Origin: Phenylobacterium sp.
GTDB lineage: Bacteria > Pseudomonadota > Alphaproteobacteria > Caulobacterales > Caulobacteraceae
Assembly: GCF_030651185.1 (NCBI RefSeq)
Contig: NZ_JAUSCJ010000032.1
Span: 62,001 to 126,000, forward strand
Reading direction: 5' to 3'
Length of the DNA: 64,000 bases
Position 1 is the stretch's first letter; each line of letters begins with the position of its first letter. The notes below the pieces were generated by a model. That model ran no database searches. It was not told where the DNA came from and saw only the letters and a program-made list of their open reading frames with translations. Of this stretch, positions 45,058-55,325 are shown one piece after another. The position numbers and the translations under genes are program-made.

Positions 45058-45221
45058 CTAAACCACGAACCTCACGAACGACACGAACAAGCGCCGCTCC
45101 CCACCTGTGTCATCCCGGAAAGCCCGCAGGGCTTGTCCGGGACCCAGACGCGCGGGGCGTGCCGGATAGATCGGTGAGTATGGGTCCCGGTCTTCCGCTG
45201 GCGCGGAAACCGGGATGACAC
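45058..45221. repeat. Composite palindromic repeat, copy 2 (115-bp core 45107-45221)
   Basis: The core begins GTGTCATCCCGGAAAGCCCG and ends AAACCGGGATGACAC, 115 bp, same size and ends as copies 1 and 3. To its left is an ACCACGAACCTCACGAACGA-type flank (45060-45090), as at copy 1. It begins 4 bp past the tkt stop codon and fills the gap to purT. Confidence 0.85.
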
Positions 45222-45224
45222 GGC

Positions 45225-47195
45225 TTAAAGCTTGCTCTTCGCCGCCGCCGCGACGGCCTCGGCGGTGATGCCGAATTCCTTGTAGAGGCGGTCGGCCGGG
45301 GCGCTGGCGCCGAAGCCCTGCATGCCCACGAACACCCCGTCCTCGCCGATGAAGCGCTCCCAGCCGAAGCTGGCGGCGGCCTCGACGGCGACGCGGACGG
45401 TGTCCTTCGCCAGCACGCTCTCGCGATAGGCGGCGGGCTGAGCGGCGAACAGCTCCCAGCAGGGGGTGGAGACAACCCGGGTTGCAATCCCCTCAGCTTG
45501 AAGGAGCTCACGGGCGGCCATGGCGACGCCGACCTCGGTGCCCGACGAGAAGATGGTCACCTTGGCCGCGCCGTCGGCGGCCGCCAGCTCATAGGCGCCC
45601 TTGGCCGACAGGTTCTCGGATGATGCGACGGTGCGCGCCGCCGGCGTCTTCTGCCGCGACAGGGCCATCAGCGACGGGCCGTCCTTGCGGGCGACGGCGA
45701 GTTTCCAGCACTCGGCGGTCTCCACCAGGTCGGCGGGACGGAACACGTTGAGGCCCGGCATGGCGCGCAGGGCGGCCAGGTGCTCGATCGGCTGGTGGGT
45801 GGGACCGTCCTCACCGACCCCGATCGAGTCGTGGGTCATGACGTGGATCACGCGGGCGCCCATGATCGCGCCCAGGCGGATCGCCGGACGGCTGTAATCG
45901 GAGAACACCATGAAGGTGCCGGCATAGGGGATGACCCCGCCGTGCAGGGCCATGCCGTTCATGGCCGCCGCCATGCCGAACTCGCGAATGCCGAAATTGA
46001 TGTAGCGGCCCTCGTAGTCGGGGGCGTCGAAGGCGAGCGTGCCCTTCACCAGGGTGTTGTTGGAGCCGGTGAGGTCGGCCGAGCCACCCACCATCTCCGG
46101 GATGTTGGGGAAGAGGGCGGTGAGCGCCGCGCCCGAGTGCTGGCGGGTGGCCGCGCCGGGCTTGGTCTCGATGGCCTCGGCGATCAGGGCGTCGATCTTC
46201 TCGAAGGCGTCGGCCGGCAGGTCGCCCTTCACTGCGCGGGTGAAGTCGTCGCGATAGTTGGAGGCCGCCAGCGCCTGCTCCCACTTGCGGCGCTGCTTGC
46301 CGCCACGGCGGCCGGCGGCGCGCCAGGGCTTGTAGACGTCTTCCGGCACCACGAAGGGTTCGTGCGCCCAGCCTAGCTTCTCGCGGGTGGCGGCCACCTC
46401 GGCCTTGCCCAGCGCATTGCCGTGGGTGGCGTGACTGCCCTCCAGCGTCCCCGCGCCCCTGCCGATCTTGGTGGCGCAGGCGATCAGGGTCGGCCTGTCC
46501 TGCTTGATCGCCCAGGCCATGGCCCGGCGGATCTGGCCCATGTCGTGGCCGTCGATGGCCTTCACCGCCCAGCCGGCGGCCTTGAAGCGGGCCACCTGGT
46601 CGGTGGAGTCAGACAGGGAAACATCGCCGTCGATGGTGATGGAGTTGTTGTCCCACAGCACGGTCAGCTTCGACAGCTTCAGCCGGCCGGCGATGCCGAT
46701 GGCCTCATGGCTGACGCCCTCCATCAGGTCGCCGTCGCCGCATTCGACCCAGGTGCGGTGATCCACCAGGTCCGCGCCGAAGCGGGCCGCCATGCGGCGC
46801 TCGGCGATGGCCATGCCCACGGCGGTGGCCAGGCCCTGGCCCAGCGGCCCGGTGGTGGTCTCGACGCCCTCGGTGTGGCCGACTTCCGGGTGGCCCGGCG
46901 TCTTGGAGCCCCATTGGCGCAGGGTGCGCAGCTCATCCATGCTGACCGCCTTGAAGCCCGACAGGTGCAGCAGGCTGTAGAGCAGCATCGAACCGTGCCC
47001 ACCCGACAGCACGAAACGGTCGCGGTCGGCCCAGTCGGGCTTGGTGGCGTCGTACTTCAGGAACTTGGTCCAGAGCACCGTCGCCACGTCGGCCATGCCC
47101 ATCGGCATGCCGGGGTGACCGTTGGAGGCCTGTTCGACGGCGTCCATGGAAAGGACGCGGATCGCGTCGGCCATGGTCTGGAGCGGTGCGGGCAT
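45225..47195 (-). CDS. tkt: Transketolase
   Basis: TPP enzyme linking glycolysis and the pentose-phosphate or Calvin-type sugar interconversions; 656 aa. SNGHPGMPMGMADVATVLW (N-terminal His), GDGDLMEGVSHEAIGIAGRLKLSKLTVLWDNNSI (TPP motif GDG...N), and MTHDSIGVGEDGPTHQPIEHL are intact. A frame opens at 47240, but I chose ATG 47195, since MPAPLQTMADAIRVLSMD is the normal transketolase start. Divergent from DUF4164-zapA. Confidence 0.95.
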   Translation of the reverse strand: MPAPLQTMADAIRVLSMDAVEQASNGHPGMPMGMADVATVLWTKFLKYDATKPDWADRDRFVLSGGHGSMLLYSLLHLSGFKAVSMDELRTLRQWGSKTPGHPEVGHTEGVETTTGPLGQGLATAVGMAIAERRMAARFGADLVDHRTWVECGDGDLMEGVSHEAIGIAGRLKLSKLTVLWDNNSITIDGDVSLSDSTDQVARFKAAGWAVKAIDGHDMGQIRRAMAWAIKQDRPTLIACATKIGRGAGTLEGSHATHGNALGKAEVAATREKLGWAHEPFVVPEDVYKPWRAAGRRGGKQRRKWEQALAASNYRDDFTRAVKGDLPADAFEKIDALIAEAIETKPGAATRQHSGAALTALFPNIPEMVGGSADLTGSNNTLVKGTLAFDAPDYEGRYINFGIREFGMAAAMNGMALHGGVIPYAGTFMVFSDYSRPAIRLGAIMGARVIHVMTHDSIGVGEDGPTHQPIEHLAALRAMPGLNVFRPADLVETAECWKLAVARKDGPSLMALSRQKTPAARTVASSENLSAKGAYELAAADGAAKVTIFSSGTEVGVAMAARELLQAEGIATRVVSTPCWELFAAQPAAYRESVLAKDTVRVAVEAAASFGWERFIGEDGVFVGMQGFGASAPADRLYKEFGITAEAVAAAAKSKL

Positions 47196-47329
47196 GGAGC
47201 TTCCGGTGAGTCTGAACGGGAATTGCGGGCGGGGTCGCACGCACGCAACATCGGGTCAAGGAACGTGACGGGTTCCGGCGTGAGCCTACCCCGGTCTATA
47301 GATTAACAGTCACACCTTCGGAGCGTCGA

Positions 47330-47638
47330 ATGAACCGGGAGTCTGCGGGCGATAGCGCCCTCGACCAGGCCGCCAAGCGGCTGGATCGCGCGGTCGCCCA
47401 GCTGGAACAGCGCATGGCTGCGCGCGCGCCGCAGGCCGGCGAGGAGCCCGGCGGCCTGTTCGACCAGGACCGGGCCAAGCTTGCCGATGAACTGGACAAG
47501 GCCCGCGCCCGCGAGCGCGCCCTGGAGGACGCCGGGGCCGAGGCCTCTGCGGCGCTCGGTCGCGCCATCGCCGAGATCCAGGCGGCCCTGGCCGACCACG
47601 ACGAACCCGTCCCCGCCGACCAGAGCGAAGAGGTCTAG
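47330..47638 (+). CDS. DUF4164 family coiled-coil protein
   Basis: A 102-aa protein of heptad-like helices (LDQAAKRLDRAVAQLEQRM, then AKLADELDKARARERALED), acidic at the C-terminus. DUF4164 is a family of unknown function typically encoded next to zapA in alphaproteobacteria, as here (3-bp gap). A role with the division apparatus is plausible by association only. Confidence 0.82.
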   Translation: MNRESAGDSALDQAAKRLDRAVAQLEQRMAARAPQAGEEPGGLFDQDRAKLADELDKARARERALEDAGAEASAALGRAIAEIQAALADHDEPVPADQSEEV

Positions 47639-47641
47639 GCC

Positions 47642-47968
47642 ATGGCCCAGATGATCATCGAGGTGAACGGTCGCCCCTATACGGTCGGCTGCGAGGACGG
47701 CCAGGAACAGCACCTGATCGAGCTTGCCCGCATCTTCGACCGCCAGGTCCGCCAGGTGTCCCAGGACATGGGCCAGCTGGGGGACACCCGCCTGTTCCTG
47801 ATGGGCGCCCTGCTGCTGGCTGACGAACTGGCCGACGCCAAGGCCCGCCTCGCCACCGTCCAGGCCGATCTGGCTCGCATGCAGTCCGACCAGGCCCGCA
47901 TCGAAGTCCGCGCCACCCTCGCCCTCGACAACGCCGCCAAGCGCATCGAGAAACTGGCGGCGGAGTAA
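47642..47968 (+). CDS. zapA: Cell division protein ZapA
   Basis: Promotes FtsZ filament bundling. The 108-aa protein starts MAQMIIEVNGRPYTVGCEDGQEQHLIELARIFD, the ZapA globular head, followed by a long helix for dimer/tetramer formation. Coupled to DUF4164. Converges on mutL with a 45-bp gap, too short for a 6S RNA, which in some bacteria follows zapA. Confidence 0.92.
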   Translation: MAQMIIEVNGRPYTVGCEDGQEQHLIELARIFDRQVRQVSQDMGQLGDTRLFLMGALLLADELADAKARLATVQADLARMQSDQARIEVRATLALDNAAKRIEKLAAE

Positions 47969-48013
47969 CCGCCCGCGCATCCCGGCCTCCACAGGGATAA
48001 GCGGTGGTGTGAC

Positions 48014-49858
48014 CTACCGCCGCCCGAACAGCCGCTCGATGTCGGCCAGCTTCAGTTCCACATAGGTGGGCCGCCCGTGGTTGCACTGGCCCGAATGGGG
48101 CGTGGCCTCCATCTGGCGGAGCAGGGCGTTCATCTCCGGGGCCGAGAGCCGGCGGCCGGCCCGCACCGAGCCATGGCAGGCCATGGTGGAGCAGACCTCC
48201 TCCAGCCGTTCCTTGAGCGCCAGGGCCTGGCCGTTCTCGGAGAGGTCGTCGGCGATGTCGCGCACCAGCCCGGCCACATCGGTCTCCCCCAGCAGGGCCG
48301 GGGTCTCGCGGACCAGCACCGCGCCGGGACCGAAGGCCTCCACGGCGAGGCCCAGCGCCATCAGCTCATCAGCCTTGGCCACCACGCGCTCAGCCTCTGC
48401 GGGATCGAGCTCCACCACCTCGGGCAGCAGCAGGGCCTGGCGGGAAACCCCGCCGCCGGCCATCTCTACCTTCATCCGCTCATAGACCAGCCGTTCGTGG
48501 GCGGCGTGCTGGTCGACAATGACCACCCCGTCGCGGGTCTGGGCGACGATATAGGTCTCGTGCACCTGGGCCCGGGCCGCCCCCAGCGGGAAGTCCACCG
48601 GATCGAACACCACGGAGGCCGCTGGCGCCTCGTGCAGGCCGGGGCCGGGGGAATAGCTGCTGGGCTCATACTGGACCTCCGACCGGGCCGAGACCTCCGT
48701 CAGGCCCGGGATCGCCTGGGCCGCAGCCTGGGCCCAGCCGCCCATCTGCCAGGCCGAGAAGCCCTGGGCCGAGGGTTGCGGGACGTAGCCGGGGCGGAAG
48801 CCGCTCAGCGCCTCGCTGGCCACCGAGGTCGAGGCGCGGTGTCCGGCGCCGGCCAGGACGTGGCGGAGGCCCGAGACGATCAGGCCGCGCACCATGGCCG
48901 GATCGCGGAACCGCACCTCGGCCTTGGCGGGGTGGACATTGACGTCCACCTGGCTGGGGTCGAGCTCCAGATACAGCGCCACCAGCGGATGACGGTCGCG
49001 GGCCAGGAAGTCGGCATAGGCGCCGCGCAGGGCGCCCTGCAGCAGCCGGTCGCGGACGGGCCGGCCGTTGACGAACAGGTATTGGTGGGCGGAGTTGCCG
49101 CGATTGTAGGTGGGCAGGCCGGCGAACCCCGACAGCCGGATATTGTCCCGCTCCTGGTCGATGGCGAGCGCATTGTCCTGGAACTCACGGCCCATGATCG
49201 AGGCCAGGCGGGCGAGGCGGCCGTCAGGCCCGCGGCTCTCGGCGGGCAGGCGCAGGGTGCGGCGGCCGTCCAGATCGAGGGCGAAGCTGACCGCCTCATG
49301 GGCCATGGCCTGGCGCTTGATCTCCTCGGCGATGGCCATGGCTTCCGCGCGTTCGGACTTCATGAACTTCAGCCGCGCCGGCGTGGCGTAGAACAGGTCG
49401 CGAACCTCGACCCGCGCGCCGTGCGGGCCGGGGAAGCCGGAGGGAGACACCGCCCCCATGGCGCCGCCCTCGACGAGGATGGAATGCGCTTCGGTGACTC
49501 CGCGCGCCCGAGACGAAATCGACAGCCGCGCCACCGAGCCGATGGAGGGGAGGGCCTCGCCCCGGAAGCCCAGGGTGTGGATGTGCAGGAGGTCATAGTC
49601 CCCGGCGTCGTCAGGGCAGAGCTTGGAGGTGGCGTGGCGCTCGACGGCCAACGGCAGCTGGTCGGCCGCCAGCCCGTTGCCGTCGTCGGCCACCAGGATG
49701 CGCGTCAGGCCGCCGCCGTCGGCCTGCACCTCGACGCTGGTGGCGCCGGCGTCCAGGGCGTTCTCCACCAGTTCCTTGACCGCGCTGGCAGGCCGTTCCA
49801 CCACCTCGCCGGCGGCGATGCGGTTGACGGTCTCGGGCGGCAGGCGGCGGATGGTCAT
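48014..49858 (-). CDS. mutL: DNA mismatch repair protein MutL, with endonuclease motif
   Basis: A 614-aa GHKL ATPase. [38 protein letters not shown] opens the ATPase; DDGNG and [12 protein letters not shown] follow. The C-terminal domain carries [12 protein letters not shown], matching DQHA-x2-E-x4-E of nicking-type MutL, plus ACHGSVRAG and [12 protein letters not shown]. So this MutL probably has endonuclease activity, unlike E. coli MutL. The open frame continues to 50812 as shadow; ATG 49858 gives the family N-terminus. Divergent (57 bp) from a TraB/GumN gene. Confidence 0.95.
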   Translation of the reverse strand: MTIRRLPPETVNRIAAGEVVERPASAVKELVENALDAGATSVEVQADGGGLTRILVADDGNGLAADQLPLAVERHATSKLCPDDAGDYDLLHIHTLGFRGEALPSIGSVARLSISSRARGVTEAHSILVEGGAMGAVSPSGFPGPHGARVEVRDLFYATPARLKFMKSERAEAMAIAEEIKRQAMAHEAVSFALDLDGRRTLRLPAESRGPDGRLARLASIMGREFQDNALAIDQERDNIRLSGFAGLPTYNRGNSAHQYLFVNGRPVRDRLLQGALRGAYADFLARDRHPLVALYLELDPSQVDVNVHPAKAEVRFRDPAMVRGLIVSGLRHVLAGAGHRASTSVASEALSGFRPGYVPQPSAQGFSAWQMGGWAQAAAQAIPGLTEVSARSEVQYEPSSYSPGPGLHEAPAASVVFDPVDFPLGAARAQVHETYIVAQTRDGVVIVDQHAAHERLVYERMKVEMAGGGVSRQALLLPEVVELDPAEAERVVAKADELMALGLAVEAFGPGAVLVRETPALLGETDVAGLVRDIADDLSENGQALALKERLEEVCSTMACHGSVRAGRRLSAPEMNALLRQMEATPHSGQCNHGRPTYVELKLADIERLFGRR

Positions 49859-49915
49859 TTTACGGTCTAGGTCCTCGGACTGGATATATAGGACGATTCC
49901 AGGGAGACGCCGCAG

Positions 49916-50857
49916 ATGAGGTTCGCAAGGTCGGTCGCGCTGGCCGCCGTTCTGCTGGCGGCTCCCGCCACGGCCCAGACCCCGCCCGCTGATCCCGACG
50001 CGGTGCTGGTGGAGGAACTGGTGGTCACCGCCCTGCTGCCGGGTCCGGCGTGGTGGCGGGTCTTCGATGCCGACACCACGGTCTATGTCCTGGGCGCGCC
50101 CTCGGTGATGCCCAAATCCCTGGCCTGGGACCAGAGCGTGCTGACGCGGCGGCTGGAGGGCGCCAACCGGGTGATCCTGCCCTTCAACCAGGTCAGCGTC
50201 GGCCTGTTCAGCGCGCCGGGCGCGGCGATCAACCTGCTGCGTCTGCGCTCCAGGACGCCCTATGAGGCGAGCCTGCCGCCGGCGCTCAAGGCTCGCTTCG
50301 AGGCGGTCCGCACCCGCAGCGGCAAGCCCGCCGACCGCTACCGCACGACCAACGGCCTCGCCGCCGGCCTGATCCTGGTGGACGACTACCGCCAGGCCAG
50401 CCAGCTCACCGCCGCCGATCCGGCCAAGACCGTGCGCCGCCTGGCCAAGGCCCGCAGGATCAAGGTGGAGGAGAAGAGCTATGATGCGGGCGCCCTGCTG
50501 GGCCAGGTGGTGCGCACGCCGGTGGCCGCCCAACAGGCCTGCCTCGACGACGCCCTGGACGAGGCCGAGGCCGGCCCGTCGGCCGCCCGTCGCGCCGCCC
50601 AGGCCTGGGCCGACGGCGATGTCCGCGGGGCGCTGACCGCCGAGCGGGGGTTCGAGAAATGCCTGGCCTCGGCTCCGGGCGCCCTGGCCCTGGACCGTCG
50701 CTTCAAGGCCGACCAGGCGGCCGCCATCGCCAAGGCCCTGAAGACCCCCGGCCACGCCGTCGCCGTGATCCCGCTCCGCCCGCTCCTGGCGCAAGGCGGG
50801 GTGTTGGACCAACTCCAGTCTCAGGGGTTCGAGGTGAAGACGCCCGGCGAAGACTAG
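49916..50857 (+). CDS. TraB/GumN family protein
   Basis: A 313-aa exported protein: signal peptide ends near PATAQ (residue 20), followed by [29 protein letters not shown], the family start in which the canonical GT.H motif is here GAPS. C-terminal [29 protein letters not shown] fits the family end. The family is thought to include metalloprotease-like proteins, but the GTxH replacement by GAPS suggests a metal-site loss in this member. Function unknown. Confidence 0.75.
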   Translation: MRFARSVALAAVLLAAPATAQTPPADPDAVLVEELVVTALLPGPAWWRVFDADTTVYVLGAPSVMPKSLAWDQSVLTRRLEGANRVILPFNQVSVGLFSAPGAAINLLRLRSRTPYEASLPPALKARFEAVRTRSGKPADRYRTTNGLAAGLILVDDYRQASQLTAADPAKTVRRLAKARRIKVEEKSYDAGALLGQVVRTPVAAQQACLDDALDEAEAGPSAARRAAQAWADGDVRGALTAERGFEKCLASAPGALALDRRFKADQAAAIAKALKTPGHAVAVIPLRPLLAQGGVLDQLQSQGFEVKTPGED

Positions 50858-50933
50858 GCCGGTTGATCTCCGTCAACACGACCTGGGGCCCTGCGCGTCA
50901 GGCTGTGGGCCAACGGACCCTGGGAGGGAAGAC

Positions 50934-51302
50934 GTGGCCGACTCAAGACATATCGCCGGTCTGGCGGGGCCAACCCTGATGGTCATGACCACCTCCGAGG
51001 CCCTCAACCTGGACATCTGGGCCGGCGTCAGCCCCACCCTCGTCTATCTGAACGGCTTGATGCTGTTTGTGGCCGGCCTGGCGATCGTGCGCACCCACAA
51101 TGTCTGGAGCCTTCGCTGGCCGCTGCTGGTGACCCTGCTGGGCTGGGCGGCCTTGGCGGTCGGGACCCTGCGCATGTTCGCACCACGCGCGCCGCAATTG
51201 GCGGCGAGCGCTTCGACCTACGCGGTCATCTTACTGCTGTTCCTGCTGGGCGCGTTCCTGACGCTGCAGGCGTTTCGGAGGCCTAGAGACCCGGCAGCTT
51301 GA
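50934..51302 (+). CDS. Small integral membrane protein, unknown function
   Basis: A 122-aa protein starting at GTG (50934) after GGGAGGG. It has three probable membrane segments: about 36-52 (VYLNGLMLFVAGLAIV), 60-80 (LRWPLLVTLLGWAALAVGTL) and 93-113 (YAVILLLFLLGAFLTLQAF). I do not assign a family. Its last 20 bp overlap the 3' end of the convergent DUF3035 gene. Confidence 0.7.
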   Translation: MADSRHIAGLAGPTLMVMTTSEALNLDIWAGVSPTLVYLNGLMLFVAGLAIVRTHNVWSLRWPLLVTLLGWAALAVGTLRMFAPRAPQLAASASTYAVILLLFLLGAFLTLQAFRRPRDPAA

Positions 51303-51840
51303 TCCGGGTGCTCTTCTCACGCGCGATGATCACCGGCTTGTCGCCCGTGACTTCGCGGATCTTGGCGGCTTCGGAGGCGGGATCGATCGGCGCGGCGACA
51401 TTGTCGCCCGCCGCCGCGGTCGCCGCGGCGTTGGCCTTGCCGTCCTTCCAGAACATCACCTTGTCGGCGAAGCTCTTTTCCTTGTGGGACAGGTCGCCGC
51501 CCTCGTCGTCCACGACGTAGCGGATCAGCGGGTCGGCCTTGTCGGCGCCGGCCTTGGTCACCAGCAGCTTTTCGCCGTCGGTGCGGGCTTCGGCGTCGCG
51601 GCGGCCCAGCAGGGCGTTGCGCGCGGCGCTCTCGGGCTGCAGTTCCTGCGGACGGGGCTCACCCGGGGCCGGCGGACGCAGCGAGTAGTCGGGCGGCACC
51701 ACCAGGGGCGCCTTGGACACCACGCGGAACTCGTCGGGGGTCACCTTGGTCATGCCCAGCGCCTTGCGGGACGAGGCGCAGCCGGTGAGACCCACCATCC
51801 CGATCAGGGCGGTCGCGACGATCACTCGGTTCAAGCTCAT
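51283..51840 (-). CDS. DUF3035 lipoprotein
   Basis: A 185-aa lipoprotein, lipobox LTGC with Cys21. The mature protein has TPDEFRVVSKAPLVVPPDYSLRPPAPG, the hallmark of DUF3035 (BamF-like), and otherwise looks disordered. A BamF-type lipoprotein is a component of the Caulobacter BAM complex; whether this is that protein cannot be settled by eye. It follows lspA and ileS on the same strand, a usual alphaproteobacterial order. Confidence 0.83.
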   Translation of the reverse strand: MSLNRVIVATALIGMVGLTGCASSRKALGMTKVTPDEFRVVSKAPLVVPPDYSLRPPAPGEPRPQELQPESAARNALLGRRDAEARTDGEKLLVTKAGADKADPLIRYVVDDEGGDLSHKEKSFADKVMFWKDGKANAAATAAAGDNVAAPIDPASEAAKIREVTGDKPVIIAREKSTRIKLPGL

Positions 51841-51921
51841 GAACTATAGGCTCCGATTGGCCGCCCCCGGCCGGAATGGAAGAGTCAGATACCGTAAACG
51901 GCGATCAGCGCCAACGCGCTT

Positions 51922-52407
51922 TCAGGCCGCAGCTTCCTTGCGCGTGGAATCGAGCAAAAGGAAGACCACGCCGACGGTGATGGCCGCATCGGCCACGTTG
52001 AACACCCAGGGGAAGAAGCCCAGGCGCTGGAAGTCGAGGAAATCCACCACCGCGCCGAAGCGCACACGGTCGATGGCGTTGCCGATCGCCCCGCCCATGA
52101 CCAGGCTGAGGCCGAGGGCCATGGGCCAGCGCAGGGCTGTCCGCGCCCAGTTGGCCAGGAAGATCGCCACGATCAGGGAGAAGGCGGTCAGCGCCCAGCG
52201 CACGAGGTCGTGCTCGGCGCTGAACAGGCCAAAGCTCACCCCCTGGTTCCAGACCAGGGTCAGGCTGAAGGGCCCGGCCACCGGAACGCTGGACCCGGCC
52301 TCAGTGCCCAGCAGGCCCAGGATGAGATGCTTGGAGATCTGGTCGAGGACGATCACCGAGACGGCGAGCAGGTAGGCCGACCAGCCGTGCTTTGAGATGG
52401 CTTTCAC
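51922..52407 (-). CDS. lspA: Lipoprotein signal peptidase (signal peptidase II)
   Basis: Inner-membrane aspartyl protease that cuts prolipoproteins; 161 aa, four helices. VLDQISKHLI, TLVWNQGVSFGLFS, GGAIGNAIDRVRFGAVVDFLDF (first catalytic Asp in GNAIDR) and FNVADAAITVGV (second) are intact. It starts with GTG at 52407, 5 bp after ileS stop. Confidence 0.94.
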   Translation of the reverse strand: MKAISKHGWSAYLLAVSVIVLDQISKHLILGLLGTEAGSSVPVAGPFSLTLVWNQGVSFGLFSAEHDLVRWALTAFSLIVAIFLANWARTALRWPMALGLSLVMGGAIGNAIDRVRFGAVVDFLDFQRLGFFPWVFNVADAAITVGVVFLLLDSTRKEAAA

Positions 52408-52412
52408 GTGCG

Positions 52413-55325
52413 TCAGGCCCTTTCAGCGTCCCAGGCGGCGACCGCCTCGGCGTCGCGCAGCGAGAGTTCCGGATAGCGCGCGTCGCTCCCCACCTCGGGA
52501 AGGATGCGCCAGGAACGCGCGCATTTCTTGCCCTCAGCCTTGACCGGGTCAACGGCGACGCCGGGCGTCTCGGCCAGACGGAAGGCGCCGGCCGGGCCGT
52601 CACCGGCTGTCAGGGTCGCCTGGCTGGTGCGGAACAGCTCGGCGGCGTCCAGACCGTCGAAGGCGGCCAGCAGGCTGGCGTCGGAGATGTGCACCGCCGG
52701 GGCGGCTTCCAGCGCCGCGCCCATCCGCTTCTCGCGGCGTTCGACTTCCAGCGCCCCGGTGACCACGGAGGTCACAGCCTGAATCTTGGACCAGCGTTCC
52801 GCCTCGGCCCGATTGGCCCAGGCCGCCGGGGTCTCCGGGAACACCCGCTGGCAGTTGGAGGGCGCATCCGGGAACCGCGTCGTCCAGGCCTCTTCCATGG
52901 TGAAGGGAATGAGCGGCGCCAACCACGCGGTCAGGCGCTCGAACACCGCGTCCATCACCGTGCGCGCGGCCCGGCGGCGCAGGGAGCTGGGTTGGTCGCA
53001 GTAGAGGGCGTCGCGGCGGATATCGAAGAACAGCTGCGACAGTTCCACCTGGCAGAACTCGGTGATCGGCCGGCTGACGTCCTGGAACAGATAGGCATCG
53101 TAGGCGCCGCGGACCTGGCCATCCAGCTCGTGCAGCCGGTGCAGGATGAACCGCTCCAGCGGCGGCATGTCCTCCAGGGCCACCCGCTCGCTCTCCTCGA
53201 AACCGGCCAGCGCGCCCAGCAGGTAGCGGACGGTGTTGCGCAGCTTGCGATAGGCGTCGGTGGTGGTGGCCAGGATGGTCTTGCCGATCCGGCTGTCGTC
53301 GGAATAGTCGATCATCGAGGCCCACAGCCGGATGATCTCGGCGCCGGACTCGCGGATCACCACCTCGGGATCGACGGTGTTGCCCTTGGACTTGCTCATC
53401 TTTTCGCCGTTCTCGTCCATGGTGAACCCATGGGTGAGGATGGCGTCGTAGGGCGCGCGGCCCCGCGTGCCCGAGCTCTCCAGCAGCGAGGACTGGAACC
53501 AGCCGCGGTGCTGATCTGACCCCTCCAGATAGAGATCGGCGGGCCAGCGGGTGTGCTCGCGGTTCTCAAGCGTGAAGGCGTGGGTCGATCCGCTGTCGAA
53601 CCAGACGTCGAGGATGTCCTCGACCTTCTCGTAGCGCTCGGGATCGTGGTTCCCCAGGAAGTCGGTCACCGGCCGGGTGAACCAGGCGTCGGCGCCCTCG
53701 GCCTTGATCAGGTCGACGATCCGCCGGTTCATCTCGGGGTCCACCAGCGGCTGGTTCGTCTCCTTGTCGACGAACATGGCCAGGGGCGCGCCCCAGGCGC
53801 GTTGCCGGCTGATCAGCCAGTCGGGACGGCTCTCCACCATCGCGCGGATGCGGTTCTTGCCGCCGGCCGGATAGAAGGTGGTGGCCTCGATGGCGTTCAG
53901 CGCCGTCTCGCGCAGGGTCTTGCCGTCGTGGACTGCATCCTCAATGGCCTCGTCCATGCGGATGAACCACTGCGGGGTGTTGCGGTAGATCACCGGCGCC
54001 TTGGAGCGCCAGGAGTGGGGGTAGGAATGCTCCACCCGGCCGCGCGCCAGCAGGCGTCCGGCCTCGATCAGCTTTTCCTGCACAGCGCCGTTGGCCGGGC
54101 CGAACTTGCCGACCTTCTTGCCCTCGGTCTCCAGCACCTTGAGGCCGGCGAACAGGGCGACGTGGTCGTAGTAGGCGCCGTCCGGATCAACGGTCTCGGG
54201 GATCTCGCGATGCCCGTGCGCCAGCCAGACCAGGTAGTCGTCGGCGCCATGGCCCGGCGCGGTGTGGACGAAGCCGGTGCCGGCGTCGTCGGTCACGTGG
54301 TCGCCGTCCAGCAGCGGCACGGCGAACTGGTAGTAGCTGTCCAGCCCGGCCAGAGGATGCTCGGCGGTGACGCCCTGCGGGTCGAAGGTCTCGATCCGGC
54401 GGGTCTTGGTGATCTTGGCGGTCTTGAAGACGTCCTGCGCCAGCTTGTCGGCCACGATCAGCTTGTCGCCGGCCTTGGCCCAGGGCTCGAACTCCAGGCC
54501 CTCTTCCATGGCTTCGACGAGATAGACGCCATAGGCGATGTCGTTGTTGTAGCTGATCGCCCGGTTGGCCGGGATCGTCCAGGGTGTGGTGGTCCAGATG
54601 ACGATGCTGGCGCCGCGGGCTGCGTCGCTGCCCTCGATCACCGGGAACTTCACCCAGATGGTCGGCGAGTTGACGTCGGCGTATTCCACCTCGGCGTCGG
54701 CCAGCGCCGTGCGCTCGACGGGGCTCCACATCACCGGCTTGGAGCCGCGATAGAGCTGGCCGGAGGTCACGAACTTGTGGAACTCAGCCACGATGGCCGC
54801 CTCGGACGAATAGTCCATGGTGGCGTAGCGGTTGTCCCAGTCGCCCACGACGCCCAGGCGCTTGAAACCGTCGCGCTGCACGTCGATCCACTTGGCAGCG
54901 TATTCGCGGCACCGCTCGCGGAACTCGGCCTTGGAGACCTCGTCCTTGCGGCGGCCCTGGCCGCGCAGTTCTTCCTCGATCTTCCACTCGATCGGCAGAC
55001 CGTGGCAGTCCCAGCCGGGCACGTAGTCGACGTCGAAGCCCATCGCGAACCGTGAGCGGACCACGAAGTCCTTCAGGGTCTTCTGCAGGGCGTGGCCGAT
55101 GTGGATGGCCCCGTTGGCGTAGGGCGGGCCGTCATGCAGCACGAACAGCGGGGCGTTCGCCGCCTGCCGTTCCGCACGGATGGTCTTGTAAAGATCGATC
55201 TTCGCCCAGCGGGCCAGGATCTCGGGCTCCTTGACCGGCAGGCCCGCCCGCATCGGGAACGGGGTGTCGGGAAGGAAGACGGTTTCGCGATAGTCGCGCG
55301 CGGGCTTGTCAGCGTCGTCGGCCAT
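52413..55325 (-). CDS. ileS: Isoleucyl-tRNA synthetase
   Basis: A 970-aa class I synthetase. HIGH motif in PYANGAIHIGHALQ (about residue 75), KMSKSKGN (about 641), with the editing domain between (WTTTPWTIPANRAI). The C-terminal zinc knuckle is degenerate: the family pattern C-x2-C...C-x2-C is reduced to KCARSWRIL and YPELSLRDAEAV, with one Cys left. First of ileS-lspA, preceded by a 166-bp gap to ribF. Confidence 0.95.
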   Translation of the reverse strand: MADDADKPARDYRETVFLPDTPFPMRAGLPVKEPEILARWAKIDLYKTIRAERQAANAPLFVLHDGPPYANGAIHIGHALQKTLKDFVVRSRFAMGFDVDYVPGWDCHGLPIEWKIEEELRGQGRRKDEVSKAEFRERCREYAAKWIDVQRDGFKRLGVVGDWDNRYATMDYSSEAAIVAEFHKFVTSGQLYRGSKPVMWSPVERTALADAEVEYADVNSPTIWVKFPVIEGSDAARGASIVIWTTTPWTIPANRAISYNNDIAYGVYLVEAMEEGLEFEPWAKAGDKLIVADKLAQDVFKTAKITKTRRIETFDPQGVTAEHPLAGLDSYYQFAVPLLDGDHVTDDAGTGFVHTAPGHGADDYLVWLAHGHREIPETVDPDGAYYDHVALFAGLKVLETEGKKVGKFGPANGAVQEKLIEAGRLLARGRVEHSYPHSWRSKAPVIYRNTPQWFIRMDEAIEDAVHDGKTLRETALNAIEATTFYPAGGKNRIRAMVESRPDWLISRQRAWGAPLAMFVDKETNQPLVDPEMNRRIVDLIKAEGADAWFTRPVTDFLGNHDPERYEKVEDILDVWFDSGSTHAFTLENREHTRWPADLYLEGSDQHRGWFQSSLLESSGTRGRAPYDAILTHGFTMDENGEKMSKSKGNTVDPEVVIRESGAEIIRLWASMIDYSDDSRIGKTILATTTDAYRKLRNTVRYLLGALAGFEESERVALEDMPPLERFILHRLHELDGQVRGAYDAYLFQDVSRPITEFCQVELSQLFFDIRRDALYCDQPSSLRRRAARTVMDAVFERLTAWLAPLIPFTMEEAWTTRFPDAPSNCQRVFPETPAAWANRAEAERWSKIQAVTSVVTGALEVERREKRMGAALEAAPAVHISDASLLAAFDGLDAAELFRTSQATLTAGDGPAGAFRLAETPGVAVDPVKAEGKKCARSWRILPEVGSDARYPELSLRDAEAVAAWDAERA

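Noticed and set aside
47969..48013. 6S RNA downstream of zapA
   Set aside because: The gap to mutL is only 45 bp.
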